From Streptococcus troglodytae (lineage in GTDB: Bacteria; Bacillota; Bacilli; Lactobacillales; Streptococcaceae), in the NCBI RefSeq assembly GCF_002355215.1, contig NZ_AP014612.1, positions 1,612,001 to 1,676,000 on the forward strand: a stretch of DNA of 64,000 nt, given 5' to 3'. Under the pieces are notes generated by a model that was not told where the DNA came from, did not search any database, and saw nothing but the letters and a program-made list of their open reading frames with translations. How positions within the stretch are numbered: the first letter of the stretch is position 1; every line of letters begins with the position of its first letter. Below, in pieces: positions 26,285-37,582 of the stretch. Made by a program: the position numbers and the translations under genes.

Positions 26285-27031
26285 TTAATTGACCAATTTT
26301 AGATTAATATGATTAGCTATTAAATGCTCTTGTCTTGCTTCTGAGATGGCAGAATCTGTTATGACTTGAGAAACTTGATTCAAAGTAAATTGATTGACCA
26401 AACTACGCTTAGCAAATTTGCTTGAATCCGTTAAAACAATTAGTTCATCAGCCGATTCAGTCATATATTGAACAACTTCACATCGCATCATGTCTTTTCC
26501 CATAAACCCTAACTTATCATCAAAGCCGTCTGTCCCTACAAACAGCTTTTCAACATGAAACAACTTAATCATTTCTTTTAGCAAGGGGCCAACAGTTACT
26601 TCGGAATTAGGTTGGTAATTACCTCCAAGCAAAATCACTTGACAAGAATCATACTTTCGAATGTAAGTTGCAATGAAGCAAGAATTGGTAATAATTTTGA
26701 CATTGCGTCTATTTTGACAAATAGCTTCCGCTAATAAAGCACAGGTTGAACCTGATTCAATCATAATGGTTTCATTGTCACGCACCATTTCAACTGCCTT
26801 TGCAGCAATACGCTTTTTGATATTATAGTTATAAGAAAGCCTGACATTTAAGTCATCACCGCTATTTAACACTGCATAACCGTGCTCGCGATGCAGCAAT
26901 CCTTTGCTTTCCAATTTATCTAAATCTTTACGAATCGTAACTTTTGATACACCTAATTTTTGAGATAAGGTATTAACATCTATTTTTTTTTCTTGAGAAA
27001 CTAAGTTAATAATCTCATCTAAACGCTTCAT
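26285..27031 (-). CDS. DeoR family regulator of the glycyl radical locus
   Basis: 248 residues from the ATG at 27031 (MKRLDEIINLVSQEKKIDVN), which has AGAGGTG upstream. DeoR winged helix TLSQKLGVSKVTIRKDLDKL, sensor domain with ETIMIESGSTCALLAEAI and LLGGNYQPNSEVTVGPL. It diverges from the activase gene; on the other side the IS now separates it from the glycyl radical enzyme. Likely regulator of both, by position. Confidence 0.88.
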   Translation of the reverse strand: MKRLDEIINLVSQEKKIDVNTLSQKLGVSKVTIRKDLDKLESKGLLHREHGYAVLNSGDDLNVRLSYNYNIKKRIAAKAVEMVRDNETIMIESGSTCALLAEAICQNRRNVKIITNSCFIATYIRKYDSCQVILLGGNYQPNSEVTVGPLLKEMIKLFHVEKLFVGTDGFDDKLGFMGKDMMRCEVVQYMTESADELIVLTDSSKFAKRSLVNQFTLNQVSQVITDSAISEARQEHLIANHINLKLVN

Positions 27032-27152
27032 AACAATCACCTCTGAATTCATTTTAACAGATAAAGTATTAAAAATAAAGTTACATTCGTAATTGATATT
27101 ATTTCGTTTTTGTGATAAGCTGATTATAAATTGAGAAAAGAAAGGCAAAAAT

Positions 27153-27928
27153 ATGACGAGTGAGAAAGGAATTATTTTCAATATTCAACATTTTTCCATC
27201 CATGATGGCCCCGGTATTCGCACAACTGTTTTTTTAAAGGGTTGTCCTCTACACTGCCCTTGGTGCTCTAATCCTGAATCTCAAAAATATCAACCCGAAC
27301 AAATGCTGGATGCCGAAACGAAATTACCAATGATTATGGGGGAAGAAAAAACAGTGGAGGAAATCATATCAGAAGTTAAAAAGGATATTGATTTCTATGA
27401 AGAATCCGGAGGCGGTCTCACGCTGTCTGGTGGTGAAATTTTTGCCCAATTTGAATTTGCCAAGGCCATTCTCAAATGTGCCAAAGAAGAAGGACTCCAC
27501 ACAACCATTGAAACAACAGCTTTTGTCGATCATGAAAAATTTATCGATTTGATTCAATATGTTGATTTTATTTACACCGATTTGAAACATTACAATACCA
27601 TTCAACATCGCAAAGTAACTGGTGTCAATAATAATCTTATTATCCAAAACATTCATTATGCCTTTACGCACAAAAAACAATCGTTTTAAGAATCCCTGTC
27701 ATACCTGATTTTAATAATTCCTTGGATGATGCTGAACACTTTGCAAAACTTTTTAATGCTATTCAGGTAGATAAAGTCCAATTGCTTCCTTTTCATCAAT
27801 TTGGAGAAAATAAATACAAGCTCCTCAATCGGAAATATGAAATGTCTGGCTATACAGCTCTTCACCCGGAAGACCTCTATGATTACCAATCTGTTTTTCT
27901 AGAACATGGCATTGACTGTTATTTTTAA
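27153..27928 (+). CDS. Glycyl-radical-enzyme activating enzyme (radical SAM)
   Basis: Installs the glycyl radical on its partner using SAM and a 4Fe-4S cluster. Seen: FSIHDGPGIRTTVFLKGCPL, the cluster motif CPLHCPWC (CX3CX2C) and LTLSGGEIFAQ. The second, ferredoxin-like cysteine insert found in many dehydratase activases (as in E. coli PflC) is absent, so it resembles pyruvate formate-lyase activase in build. One A is missing in the run at 27672-27677, which splits the gene; restored length is 258 residues, ending EHGIDCYF. Confidence 0.9.
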
Positions 27929-27942
27929 AAAACATAAAATAA

Positions 27943-27999
27943 AAAACTGCAATTTTAAGTTGGACAGAAGAATCCAAAACTTAAGAAGGCAGTTTCTTT
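27943..27999. terminator. Bidirectional terminator
   Basis: AAACTGC pairs with GCAGTTT with an inner TTAAGTT/AACTTAA arm, between convergent genes, with A/T runs on both sides. Confidence 0.7.
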
Positions 28000-28020
28000 T
28001 ATTACTCTTTTAACGAACAC

Positions 28021-28413
28021 TTAATCTTTAGTTTGATTATCACTCTCATCTTGATCCCTTTTCAAATAATCAAGATTTTCTTCAACCCAGGTTGGTAAAT
28101 GTTCTTCTAAAGGTTTAAAGCCAATATTTAAACGATTATTGGAAAAACGATGGCGATGTTGGTAATGATGCTTTTCTTCTTCCAAAGTTCGCAAAGAAAG
28201 GCTAGCTTTTTGACTGTATTCATCATAATCAACGACTTGAACGAGCACTTCTTGACCAACCGATAATGTCTGATAAATGTTGTCAATATAACCCGTTTTG
28301 ATTTCTGAGATATGAATGAGACCAATTGAGTTATTCTCTAATTGGACAAAGGCACCGTAAGGCTTGATTCCTGAGATTTTTCCTTTTAGCTTATCCCCTA
28401 TTTTCATCATCAA
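28021..28413 (-). CDS. S1-domain RNA-binding protein (CvfD/YugI-like)
   Basis: 130 residues with one S1 RNA-binding domain filling the N-terminal half: [61 protein letters not shown]. The rest is a charged tail ([19 protein letters not shown]). Related to general stress protein 13 and CvfD, which act post-transcriptionally. Its start overlaps the end of the ppiB-like gene, so it is the last gene of the lia-ppiB run. Confidence 0.85.
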   Translation of the reverse strand: MMMKIGDKLKGKISGIKPYGAFVQLENNSIGLIHISEIKTGYIDNIYQTLSVGQEVLVQVVDYDEYSQKASLSLRTLEEEKHHYQHRHRFSNNRLNIGFKPLEEHLPTWVEENLDYLKRDQDESDNQTKD

Positions 28414-29805
28414 TCACCTCGATGCTCTCAATCACAACATCACCTATCGGTTTGTCAGCAGCTCCTGTATCAACTTTAGCAATATCATCTAAAGTCTCAT
28501 AAGAAGCTTGATCAATTAGTTGACCAAAAACGGTATGACGGCGGTCAAGATGCGGTGTCCCTCCGTTTTCGGCATAAGCTGCTGCAATTTCTTTAGGCCA
28601 ACCGCCACGTTCTAATTCTTCGGCACTGTATGGAAGATTCTGATTTTGAACAATGAAAAATTGACTGCCATTGGTATTTGGACCGGCATTGGCCATAGAA
28701 AGTGCACCTCGAAGATTGTAAAGTTCCTCTGAAAATTCATCTTCAAAACGCTCACCATATATGGATTCGCCACCCATACCAGTACCAGTTGGATCGCCAC
28801 CTTGAATCATGAAATCTTTAATAACACGGTGGAAAATCACATCATCATAGTAGCCATCCTTAGCTAAAGCAACAAAGTTGGCTACTGTTTTTGGTGCCTG
28901 TTTAGGGAATAATTTCACCTTTAAATCACCATGATTCGTTTTGATAAGAGCCACAGGGGCATCATTATTAGTCACATCTAATTGTGGAAATTGTAATTTT
29001 TTTTCTACCAAACCTAATTCCTCCAAGGCATACAAAATGCCATCTTCTTCTACATTTTTTGTAATAAAATCAGCTTTTTCTTTTAAATCACCATGACCAT
29101 TGCCCATAGCAACTTTGAGGCCAACATAATCAAATATTTCCATATCATTTGGTCCATCACCAAAGAAAAGAACATTTTCTGGTTTTAAATGGACTTTTTT
29201 TAGAACATGAGCAAGTCCTGACGCTTTGGAAATACCATTCTTAATAACATCTGAAGAGTTTTCATGCCAACGTACCAAACGAACATGTTCTTTCAATTCA
29301 TCTGAAAGTTGTAGGCTATCACCAATATCTTCGAAAGTCCACATATGATAAACTTCATGATTTTTATAAAAATCGGGTTCAACAGGACAAAAACCATAAA
29401 CAGGGACTAGAGCCTTATCAACCAACTCGGTTCGTTTTGAAACAACAGCTTTGTCTTTACCAGCAAAACCATACTCAATACCAATTTCTTGGCACCAAGC
29501 AACATATTTTTCAATAATATCTTTAGGAATTGGATCATTAGATAATTCTTCACCTTTATGATTAATCACATAGGAACCATTAATGGTGACAAAAAAATCT
29601 GGATTTAATTGACGAATTTCTGGAACAACACCGTAAGGTGCCCTCCCTGAAGCAATACCAGTTAAAATATCCTTTTCTTGCAAGCTTTTAAAAACCTTTT
29701 TGATTGAATCAGGCATATAACCTGTATCTTTGATGCGTAAGGTATCATCAATATCAAAAAAGACAGCTTTTATTTTTTGGCTTTGTATTTTGTTCTAAGA
29801 TCCAT
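28391..29805 (-). CDS. ppiB: HAD hydrolase - cyclophilin peptidyl-prolyl isomerase fusion
   Basis: Two-domain protein of about 471 residues: an N-terminal Cof-type HAD phosphatase ([36 protein letters not shown]) and a C-terminal cyclophilin ([56 protein letters not shown]). One base is missing in the T run at 29773-29778, which removes the start and HAD motif I from the raw frame; the true ATG is at 29805 behind AAAGGAG. It follows liaR by 43 bases and overlaps the S1 gene. The phosphatase substrate is unknown. Confidence 0.88.
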
Positions 29806-29848
29806 TGTTCTCCTTTTGTGAACGGCCTATTTTATTATAACACAGAGT

Positions 29849-30496
29849 CTAATTTTCGTCCTGTGGCACTAAATGATGCTGAAAAGCATAGACAACGGCT
29901 TGGGTCCGATCATCAACTTGTAATTTCGATAAGATATTAGAAACATGTGTTTTGACAGTCTTCAAAGAAATGAAAAGCTCATCAGCAATCGTTTGGTTAT
30001 CATAACCTTTAGCAAGTAAAGCCAAAATATCTCGTTCACGCGCTGTTAAATCTTCATGCAAATCAGGATTATTATGATGATCCTTGATTTTCTTATCAAC
30101 TTCTGTTTCAATCGCTAAATCTCCCTTAGCTACTTTTTGAATAGCATTCAAAATTTCAGCTGCGCTGGAAGTTTTCAACATATAACCTTTAGCACCTGCT
30201 TCAATGACGGGATAAATTTTCTCGTTATCTAAATAACTGGTTAAAACTAGAATTTTGGCTTCTTTCCAATCTTTTAGGAGTTCAAGAGTGGCTTCTACGC
30301 CATCCATCTCCGGCATAACCAAATCCATGACAACGACATCTGGTTTTAATTTTAAAGCCAAATCAATCCCCTGACGGCCATTACTAGCTTCACCGACAAC
30401 TTCTACATTATCTTGTAAATTAAGAAAACTTTTCAAACCCAATCGAACCATTTCATGATCATCAACCAATATAACTTTTGTTTTACTCATCAGCAT
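29849..30496 (-). CDS. liaR: Cell-envelope stress response regulator LiaR
   Basis: NarL/LuxR-type response regulator. Receiver domain with VILVDDHEMVRLGL, phospho-acceptor Asp in PDVVVMDLVMPEMDGVEA, T/S and K sites (ILVLTSYLD, GYMLKTSS), and a C-terminal LuxR helix-turn-helix (LTARERDILALLAKGYDNQT, LFISLKTVKTHVSNILSKL). 213-215 residues; start overlaps the liaS stop. Output of the LiaFSR system that senses lipid II cycle and envelope stress. Confidence 0.93.
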   Translation of the reverse strand: MLMSKTKVILVDDHEMVRLGLKSFLNLQDNVEVVGEASNGRQGIDLALKLKPDVVVMDLVMPEMDGVEATLELLKDWKEAKILVLTSYLDNEKIYPVIEAGAKGYMLKTSSAAEILNAIQKVAKGDLAIETEVDKKIKDHHNNPDLHEDLTARERDILALLAKGYDNQTIADELFISLKTVKTHVSNILSKLQVDDRTQAVVYAFQHHLVPQDEN

Positions 30497-31487
30497 CTCC
30501 TTTCATTATTGGTACATGAATATCCATCACAACACCCTTATTTTCAGCGCTTAAAAACTTCACTGTCCCAGCTAAATCATTAACGCGATCTTCAATATTT
30601 TTCAGACCATAACTCAAATCTCGAACGACATCCATATCAAAACCAATACCATCATCAACCATCTTCAGCTGAACTTCTGAAGAAGTTTGATACAAATAAA
30701 CTTCTAGATGACTAGCCTTGGCATGTTTAAGGGTATTGCTGATAAATTCTTGGGCAATTCGGAAAAAATTGCTTTCAATCGTTTTAGGAAGTTTCCCAAT
30801 ATCTTCCTTATAAACAACCTCAATATTACTCTTATCAGTTAATTCTCTAAGAATCATAGCAAGTCCTTCTGAAAGTGTCTTTCCTTCTAATTCTGTGGGA
30901 CGCAAATGCAGTAAAAGGACTCGCAAGTCATTCTGAGCATTGTTGAGCATATCTTCAATGGCTAATAATTGTGTCTGCAGTTGTTTTTTTTCCAACTGAT
31001 CAAGATTATGAGAAACACCTGACAAAATCATAGAAGAAGCAAATAGTTCTTGACTCACTGTGTCATGTAAATCTCGAGCAATGCGTTTTCTTTCCTTTTT
31101 GACAATTTCCTGACTGCTAGCAATATAAGCATTTTCCGTCTTTTGCAAATTATTAGTTAACTGCTGCATTTTATGAGAAAGGCGATTAACGTTTTTCCCT
31201 AATTCGGTATCATCTTCCTGTGTAATGGCCTGATTAAGCAGAATGCGTTTCAAATTCTGATTGAGATGGCGTTTGCTATTATCATCTAAAATCATCCATA
31301 CCAACAGTAAAAGAAAAGTCAAGGAAATAAAGGCAGCAAGAAGCGATAAAATAAATTGCTCAAGAACAAGCCAATCAGCTAACAAACTTTTCAAATCAAG
31401 ATTAAGGCTGTTAATAATGACAAAAACAATGGAAATGATGGTAACTGCCGCGTATAAAAAAATCATTAAGATAGTCTTTTTTTTCAT
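30483..31487 (-). CDS. liaS: Sensor histidine kinase LiaS
   Basis: 334 residues. Two N-terminal membrane helices with a very short outside loop (ILMIFLYAAVTIISIVFVI and LLAAFISLTFLLLLVWMIL), the intramembrane-sensing type. HisKA_3 dimerisation with phospho-accepting His in ERKRIARDLHDTVSQELFAS, and HATPase motifs (NFFRIAQEFISNTLKHAKAS, MVDDGIGFD, YGLKNIEDRV). Overlaps liaF and liaR by a few bases. Confidence 0.93.
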   Translation of the reverse strand: MKKKTILMIFLYAAVTIISIVFVIINSLNLDLKSLLADWLVLEQFILSLLAAFISLTFLLLLVWMILDDNSKRHLNQNLKRILLNQAITQEDDTELGKNVNRLSHKMQQLTNNLQKTENAYIASSQEIVKKERKRIARDLHDTVSQELFASSMILSGVSHNLDQLEKKQLQTQLLAIEDMLNNAQNDLRVLLLHLRPTELEGKTLSEGLAMILRELTDKSNIEVVYKEDIGKLPKTIESNFFRIAQEFISNTLKHAKASHLEVYLYQTSSEVQLKMVDDGIGFDMDVVRDLSYGLKNIEDRVNDLAGTVKFLSAENKGVVMDIHVPIMKGDADE

Positions 31488-32178
31488 ATACGTTCCACCT
31501 CCACCAAGCCCGCAATGACATTGATGATAATTTTTACAGATTTGGTTCTTCCATCTTTATGATCAGACAGTCTAATTTCCTCATTGCGCAAATCATATTC
31601 TGGTGCATCAAAAAAGCGAACATAGCCATAGATGCTGCTAACATCCAAACTGACTGAGACATCAACAGGAACTAAAATCTTGGTAGGTCCGTAAACTTTA
31701 CGAATCATGACCACATTATTTTGTTCACTTACAATGACCTGACTGAGATTAATCACATCACTTCCACTGAGACGAATGACATTGATATCATCAAAAGCAT
31801 AGGAATCTGTTTCTACATGTTCATCATTACCAATCCACTGATGTGGTTTTTTAGTCACATCTAAGCCTTCTTCTTGCAGGGTTAGCAAAGCGTAGCGATT
31901 CTTCTTTTTGACTTGAGCAAAATGATTAATCATGACATAAAGAATCCCAACAAGTACCGCAGCAATTGTATAAGGATTGAGCATAAAAATAAGAAAGAGT
32001 AAAAGTAAACTTGCTGTCAATAAAAAGTCATTTCGACTGCCTAAACGATAAAATCTCAAGGCTAAAAGAGTAATAACCACAATCAAGATAAAACTTGAGA
32101 GATTACTCGCTAAAATAGTCATAAAAGCTAAAGCAATTAAGATGGTTTCAACAACCAAAAAAATTGGAATTTTCGCAT
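31484..32178 (-). CDS. liaF: LiaF membrane inhibitor of LiaS
   Basis: About 231 residues. Four short membrane helices (TILIALAFMTILASNLSSFI, LIVVITLLALRFY, FLLTASLLLLFLIFML, IAAVLVGILYVMI) and a C-terminal cytoplasmic LiaF domain (DDINVIRLSGSDVINLSQVI, VRKVYGPTKILVPVDVSVS-like segment). It holds LiaS inactive without stress. One T is missing in the seven-base run at 32157-32163, which hides the true start MRKFQFFLVVET at 32178 behind GAAGGAAG. Confidence 0.88.
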
Positions 32179-32568
32179 AAGGCTTCCTTCAGTTCTACAA
32201 TTATTAGTCATTGTATCAAAATTTAGGATAAATTTCACTTCTTGATCTAGACCAGATAACGCTAAAGATAAAGAAAATTTTTTAAATGCCAGAGACGTCA
32301 TCGCTTAGTTATCACGCATTAATCTTATACAGCCTTAATCTTAGGCAGATACAAGTTTGATGGCAAAAAATTACCTCTTCAAACAAGGAGACTAAGGCAA
32401 GAACCTTATCCTTATAAATATAATAACTATAACAGATAGATGCATCTGCATTAAATGATAACTTTATCAGCAACAGATCATAACCATAACTTGAATTAGA
32501 CAAGATAACCTAATGACTTCATATAATTAACCGCTTATATCATTCAACAGTTTGAACCATGATATATC
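32179..32568. other. Gene-free region upstream of liaF
   Basis: About 390 bases between the pknB terminator and liaF. A TACAAT (about 45 bases before the start) is a possible -10 box for liaFSR but the -35 is poor. No convincing ORF, repeat or RNA recognised. Confidence 0.4.
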
Positions 32569-32609
32569 AAAACAAGGATTGAGAATAGATTCTTCTCAGT
32601 CCTTGTTTT
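32569..32609 (-). terminator. Terminator after pknB
   Basis: AAACAAGGACTGAGAA-type stem pairing with TCAATCCTTGTTT just past the pknB stop; T run follows on the minus strand. Confidence 0.75.
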
Positions 32610-32623
32610 AGCTATTTCTTTAT

Positions 32624-34473
32624 TTAGTGTGAAGTTGTCGTCGCACTTGAACTAGAGTCTGTCGAAGCTTCGCTTGATGTTGTTCCTTCACTGCTTGAAG
32701 ATTCAGACGATGACGAACCAGAATGAGATCCTCCTGATGTTGAAACATACAAGATAATATCATCGTTAGATGACAAACTAACAGTATTACCATAATAAGG
32801 ACTTTGACCGACAACGAGTGACGAAGATGACGGTGATGAAATCTCCGATGAGTAATCGCTGGCATCATAAGCTTTTATACGGCTTGAAGAAATCCCCATA
32901 GCTGTTAAAGTACTGACAGCCTCTTCATAAGTAGAATTTTTAAGATTTGGCATAGTGACTTTGACGACCTTGAGAGTTATTTTTTTATCACTGCTAGGAT
33001 GATAGGTCTTTCCGGGTTTTGGTGATTGACCGATAACAGTTCCACCACTGTAGTCATCAGATGAAACTTCCTTAAGAACAATACTGTCCCTAGAAACACC
33101 ATAGTTATTAGTCAGATTATCAATAGCATCCTTGTAATCTTGACCGGTATAATCCTCCATCTTAAATCCCTTAGCACTAGCTACAAAAATATCAACACTA
33201 GAACCTTCACGTTTTTTACTGCCTGCACTTGGATTAGTTCTTACGACCTTTCCAGCACCAACGTTATCATCCTCAATTTTTTGAACGTCACCCACCTTAA
33301 GACCCGATTTTCTAATAATCATCTTGGCTGTTGATAATTTATCTCCTGAAACATCAGGAACTGAAATAGTACTCGGTTTTGTCAGAACCAGGTAGGTCAA
33401 AACAGCAATACCAATGGCAACTAATATAAAGAAGATTTTAAAGAAACGAGCTAAAAAATGTCCTTTTTTCTTAGGCTTAGGTTGTGGTTTGGCTTTAGGC
33501 TTAGATTTATGATCTACTTTATCCTGATTGGAAGTTTTGTTTTTAAAGACTGAGCAGCTAAAGAGTTTGCTGCTGCCTGTTCCAGTTTTGGCAGTGGTTT
33601 TGTATCTGAAGCGTCACTGAAAACAAGCTTTCTTTCACGGCTACGATTTGGCTGCAGAGACGTTCTTAAATCCTGCAACATCTCCTGCGTTGAATGATAG
33701 CGGTCTGTTAATCGTTTAGCTGTTGCTTTAATAACAACATTTTCAAGAGCTTGAGGGACATTTTTATTTTCAGCAATAATAGATGGTAAAGGCTTTTGAA
33801 AATGCTGCAAAGCAATTGTAACAGCACTATCGCCATCATAGGGAATATGGCCTGTCAGCATTTCAAAAAGCATAATCCCCATTGCATAGATATCACTTTG
33901 AACAGTAGCCTTAGAACCACGCGCCTGTTCAGGAGATAAGTAATGTACTGAACCCAGCATTGAATTAGTTTGTGTCAAACTCGTTTCAGCAAAAGCCACA
34001 GCAATACCAAAGTCTGTTACTTTAGCCGTTCCATCTTTGGTCAGTAAAACATTTTGAGGTTTTAAATCCCGATGAATAATGCCCTTTTGGTGGGCAAGAG
34101 TCATAGCAGAAAGAACCTCTTTCATAATTCTAATAACTTCAGCATTTGATAAAGGGGCGTGGTCTTGAATATATTTCTTCAAGTCGGCACCATCAACATA
34201 TTCCATCGCAAGGAATTGCTGACCGTCTTCTTCTCCAATGTCACGAATGGCTACAATATTAGGATGATTAAGTTCTGCCATGGCACGTGCTTCCCGCTGA
34301 AAACGTGTCACAGCAACCTGATCTGTCTGATAATTTGTACGTAGGACCTTAATGGCCACTTCCTCATTATCTAAAATCAAGTCATTAGCTAAATAAACAT
34401 CTGCCATCCCACCTCGTCCGATAGACTGGAGAATCCGATAACGACCAGCAAATAATTTGCCAATCTGAATCAT
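32624..34473 (-). CDS. pknB: Serine/threonine kinase PknB with PASTA domains
   Basis: About 616 residues. Kinase domain: [47 protein letters not shown] basic juxtamembrane segment and one transmembrane helix ([20 protein letters not shown]) lead to three extracellular PASTA repeats ([20 protein letters not shown] and on) and a Ser-rich tail. It senses muropeptide/lipid II and controls division and wall growth. One base lost in the run at 33540-33544 splits it just before the membrane helix. The ATG overlaps the pppL stop (ATGA). Confidence 0.93.
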
Positions 34474-35231
34474 TGATCTCCCTCACTTTCGGCATGAATT
34501 AAGGCTACAGTAATATTGTCAAGCCCACCTGCTTCATTAGCTAATTGAATCAAGTGCTTGGCTTTTTCATCTAAGTTCTTTGTTTCATCAGTTAGAACAG
34601 CAACAATAGCTTCATTCGAAATCATATTCGTCAAACCATCACTATTAACTAAAAGATAATCATTTGCTCCTAAAGTTTGAATACCAAGATCTGGTTCAAC
34701 TGGACTAGCTTGTCCAATAGACTGTGTGATAATATTTTTTTGAGGGTGGCTAGCAGCCTCTTCTTCTGTTATTTGACCAGCCTTAACTAATTCATTAACT
34801 AGAGAGTGATCACTAGTCAATTGCGTATAAACCCCATCGTGAACTAAACTGATCCGTGAATCACCAATATGAGCAAAAAGAACATTATTTTCAACGATAA
34901 CTAAGGCTTCAATAGTTGTCCCCATACCTTGAAAATCATCTGTTTGACCTAATTCATAAATCCGGCGATTAACTTTTTCGATATTATTAACCAGCCAATC
35001 ACGGATTTGTCCTAAGTCCGTTAAGTCTGTATTAATCCATTCGCGTCCCAAATCAGTAACGGTCATCTCACTGGCTATATTTCCGGCACGATGACCACCC
35101 ATACCATCTGCCAATACAATCAGTGTATGCCCCGCACGATTATCAAATTTATTGATAAAATCCTGATTATTAGAACGCTTCTGTCCAATATCTGTAAAAA
35201 GGGAAATTTTCATATGCTCGTTGTCTGACAA
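34470..35231 (-). CDS. pppL: PP2C-type protein phosphatase PppL (Stp1)
   Basis: 253 residues. PP2C metal sites visible: [64 protein letters not shown]. Removes phosphates placed by PknB. A second possible start ([10 protein letters not shown]) lies six codons in and aligns better with homologues. Confidence 0.93.
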   Translation of the reverse strand: MSDNEHMKISLFTDIGQKRSNNQDFINKFDNRAGHTLIVLADGMGGHRAGNIASEMTVTDLGREWINTDLTDLGQIRDWLVNNIEKVNRRIYELGQTDDFQGMGTTIEALVIVENNVLFAHIGDSRISLVHDGVYTQLTSDHSLVNELVKAGQITEEEAASHPQKNIITQSIGQASPVEPDLGIQTLGANDYLLVNSDGLTNMISNEAIVAVLTDETKNLDEKAKHLIQLANEAGGLDNITVALIHAESEGDQ

Positions 35232-35251
35232 GGTCAGCCTCCTCCTAAATC

Positions 35252-36574
35252 TTACGAAATACGCTTAACTTGGCTGATAAAAAAGCCGTCTGTTAGATAT
35301 TGTTCAGGTGTAATAAGAAGACAACCATCAACGACAATATCTTTCTTTTTATGATTTAATTTTACCTGTTCAAAATTTGGATGCTGTTCCAAAAATTGTT
35401 TGAGTACCATTTGATTCTCTTCAGCAAAAATAGTACATGTGCTGTATGTTATTATACCACCTTTTTTTATAGTTTGGCAAACACTATCTAAAATCTCTAA
35501 CTGAATTTTTTGTAAGCTGGTAAAATCTTTACTATCCTTATTATACTTAATATCTGGTTTACGCCTAATCAAGCCAATTCCTGAACAAGGGGCATCAACT
35601 AAAATTTTATCAAATGTATCCTTAGCAAAGTATTTATGGACTTTTCTAGCATCTAATTTTTGCGTCTTTATATAATCGGCAATTTTTAGACGGTCTGCAT
35701 TATCTTTGATTAATTTTAGTTTATGATCATACAAGTCAAGTGCTATAATCTGACCCGTCGTCAAATAAGAAGCTATATGGACAGCTTTTCCTCCAGGAGC
35801 ACTACACGCATCTAGAATAGTCTCATTTCCTTTAATAGCTAAAGTGGGTGCTACTAATTGACTGCTCTCATCTTGAATGGTGATCTTTCCCTGTTTAAAT
35901 AAATCACTATCAAAAAACTGGCCTGATGCTTTGACCAGACCGCAAGGTGATAAAACCGATTTTTGAGCTCCTGTTGCTTTTGCTATCACTTCCACTTGAT
36001 CAGGATTAACCACACGAATACTAGCCTTACTTCGAGTTAAAAGACTTTTCAAAATGCTGATTGCCCTATCTTCACCGAATTGCTCAATCATTTTTTTTAC
36101 TAACCAAACAGGCACAGAATAGGTGATGGAATGCCGTTTATTTTTTCGCTTAATGGCAGTTATGTCGGGTCTTTTTTGGCGTAAAAACTGCCTTAACACA
36201 GCATTGACTAACTTTTCAGCACCTCTATTTCTGCTTTTTGCCAGATCAACAGCTTCATTAACAATAGCATGCTGAGGAATTTTATCTAAATAAAGAATTT
36301 GATAAAGGCTAAGCATAAGCAAATAATAGATCCAAGTTTCTAATTTATTGCGATCTTCAATATAATGAGCAAGATACCATTCCAAGGTAATCTTACGGGT
36401 CAAGGTCCCATAAACGAGCTCAGTCAATAAGGCTCTATCAGCCTGAGAAAGTTCGTGCTTGCTTAAATAGTGCCTTAAAGCGATATTGCTGTAGGCAGTC
36501 TTATCAAAAATTTCGGTTAAGACAAAAAGGGCACCACTACGTGCAGTTGGTTGCTTACTTTTCAAAATAATCAC
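35252..36574 (-). CDS. rsmB: 16S rRNA (cytosine967-C5)-methyltransferase
   Basis: 440 residues. N-terminal NusB-like domain ([37 protein letters not shown]), then the Sun/RsmB methyltransferase: [54 protein letters not shown] with the catalytic PC motif, and ITYSTCT with the second cysteine. Start overlaps the fmt end by 20 bases. Confidence 0.93.
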   Translation of the reverse strand: MIILKSKQPTARSGALFVLTEIFDKTAYSNIALRHYLSKHELSQADRALLTELVYGTLTRKITLEWYLAHYIEDRNKLETWIYYLLMLSLYQILYLDKIPQHAIVNEAVDLAKSRNRGAEKLVNAVLRQFLRQKRPDITAIKRKNKRHSITYSVPVWLVKKMIEQFGEDRAISILKSLLTRSKASIRVVNPDQVEVIAKATGAQKSVLSPCGLVKASGQFFDSDLFKQGKITIQDESSQLVAPTLAIKGNETILDACSAPGGKAVHIASYLTTGQIIALDLYDHKLKLIKDNADRLKIADYIKTQKLDARKVHKYFAKDTFDKILVDAPCSGIGLIRRKPDIKYNKDSKDFTSLQKIQLEILDSVCQTIKKGGIITYSTCTIFAEENQMVLKQFLEQHPNFEQVKLNHKKKDIVVDGCLLITPEQYLTDGFFISQVKRIS

Positions 36575-37490
36575 CCACTTTAAGTTTTTGACCTAGGCCG
36601 TTTAAAAAATCAGTGATAGACATTTTAGGTTTTCCAGCAGGCTGAACCAATTTTAATGATAAAGCATCTTGGTTTGCAGCTACAATCAGAGATTTCTTTG
36701 TTTTTTCAATGATTTCCCCCGGATTTCCAACTCCATTGACGATTTCAACAGCATAAATCTTAAAACGTTTACCATCAAGCAGAGTGTGAGCAGCTGGCCA
36801 AGGATTCATACCACGGACTTGATTGAAAATATCTCGGGCAGATTTGCTCCAATCAATTTTTTCTTCTTGAGAGCTGATATTAGGAGAAAAAGTTGCCTGA
36901 CTATCATCCTGAGCCTGCGGCTTAATTTTACCAGACAGATAGTCTGGAAGCGTCTGCAAAAGCAAGTCACGCCCAATGATAGCTAACTTTTCAAACATAC
37001 TGCCAACATCATCCGCATCTGTAATTGGTGTTGACGCCTTTGCAATCATATCCCCAGCGTCCATCTCTTTGACCATTTTCATGATGGTTACACCAGTCTC
37101 CTTATCTCCATTGATAATAGCATAATGAATAGGTGCCCCACCGCGGTATTTAGGCAGCAAAGATGCGTGAACATTGACAGCAAAATCAACAGAATCAATT
37201 AATGTCATTGGTAAAAATTGACCAAAGGCAGCTGTCACAATACCATCAGCACCCAAATTCATTAATTCTACCATTTCCGATGAACCTGATAACTTCTCAG
37301 GCTGATAAACCTTTAAACCATGTTCTAAAGCAAGTTGTTTAACAGGCGTCATCTTAATTTCTTTTTTACGACCAACAGCACGATCTGGTTGTGTAACAAC
37401 TGCTAAGACATGGTAATGACTGTCCTCTAGCAAACCTTTAAGAACAGTTGCTGAAAAATCAGGTGTCCCCATAAAAATTAATTTTGTCAT
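36555..37490 (-). CDS. fmt: Methionyl-tRNA formyltransferase
   Basis: Formylates initiator Met-tRNA using 10-formyl-THF. 311 residues with [20 protein letters not shown], the catalytic core [30 protein letters not shown] and the C-terminal tRNA-binding domain ([20 protein letters not shown]). Normal length. Confidence 0.95.
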   Translation of the reverse strand: MTKLIFMGTPDFSATVLKGLLEDSHYHVLAVVTQPDRAVGRKKEIKMTPVKQLALEHGLKVYQPEKLSGSSEMVELMNLGADGIVTAAFGQFLPMTLIDSVDFAVNVHASLLPKYRGGAPIHYAIINGDKETGVTIMKMVKEMDAGDMIAKASTPITDADDVGSMFEKLAIIGRDLLLQTLPDYLSGKIKPQAQDDSQATFSPNISSQEEKIDWSKSARDIFNQVRGMNPWPAAHTLLDGKRFKIYAVEIVNGVGNPGEIIEKTKKSLIVAANQDALSLKLVQPAGKPKMSITDFLNGLGQKLKVGDYFEK

Positions 37491-37582
37491 TTATAACCTC
37501 ATTTAGTGTGTCATTAATCTGCCATAAGCACTTAGCAAGTTTAAAGTGTTTTACATAAAACTTTGTGGCTCATGATCAATAA

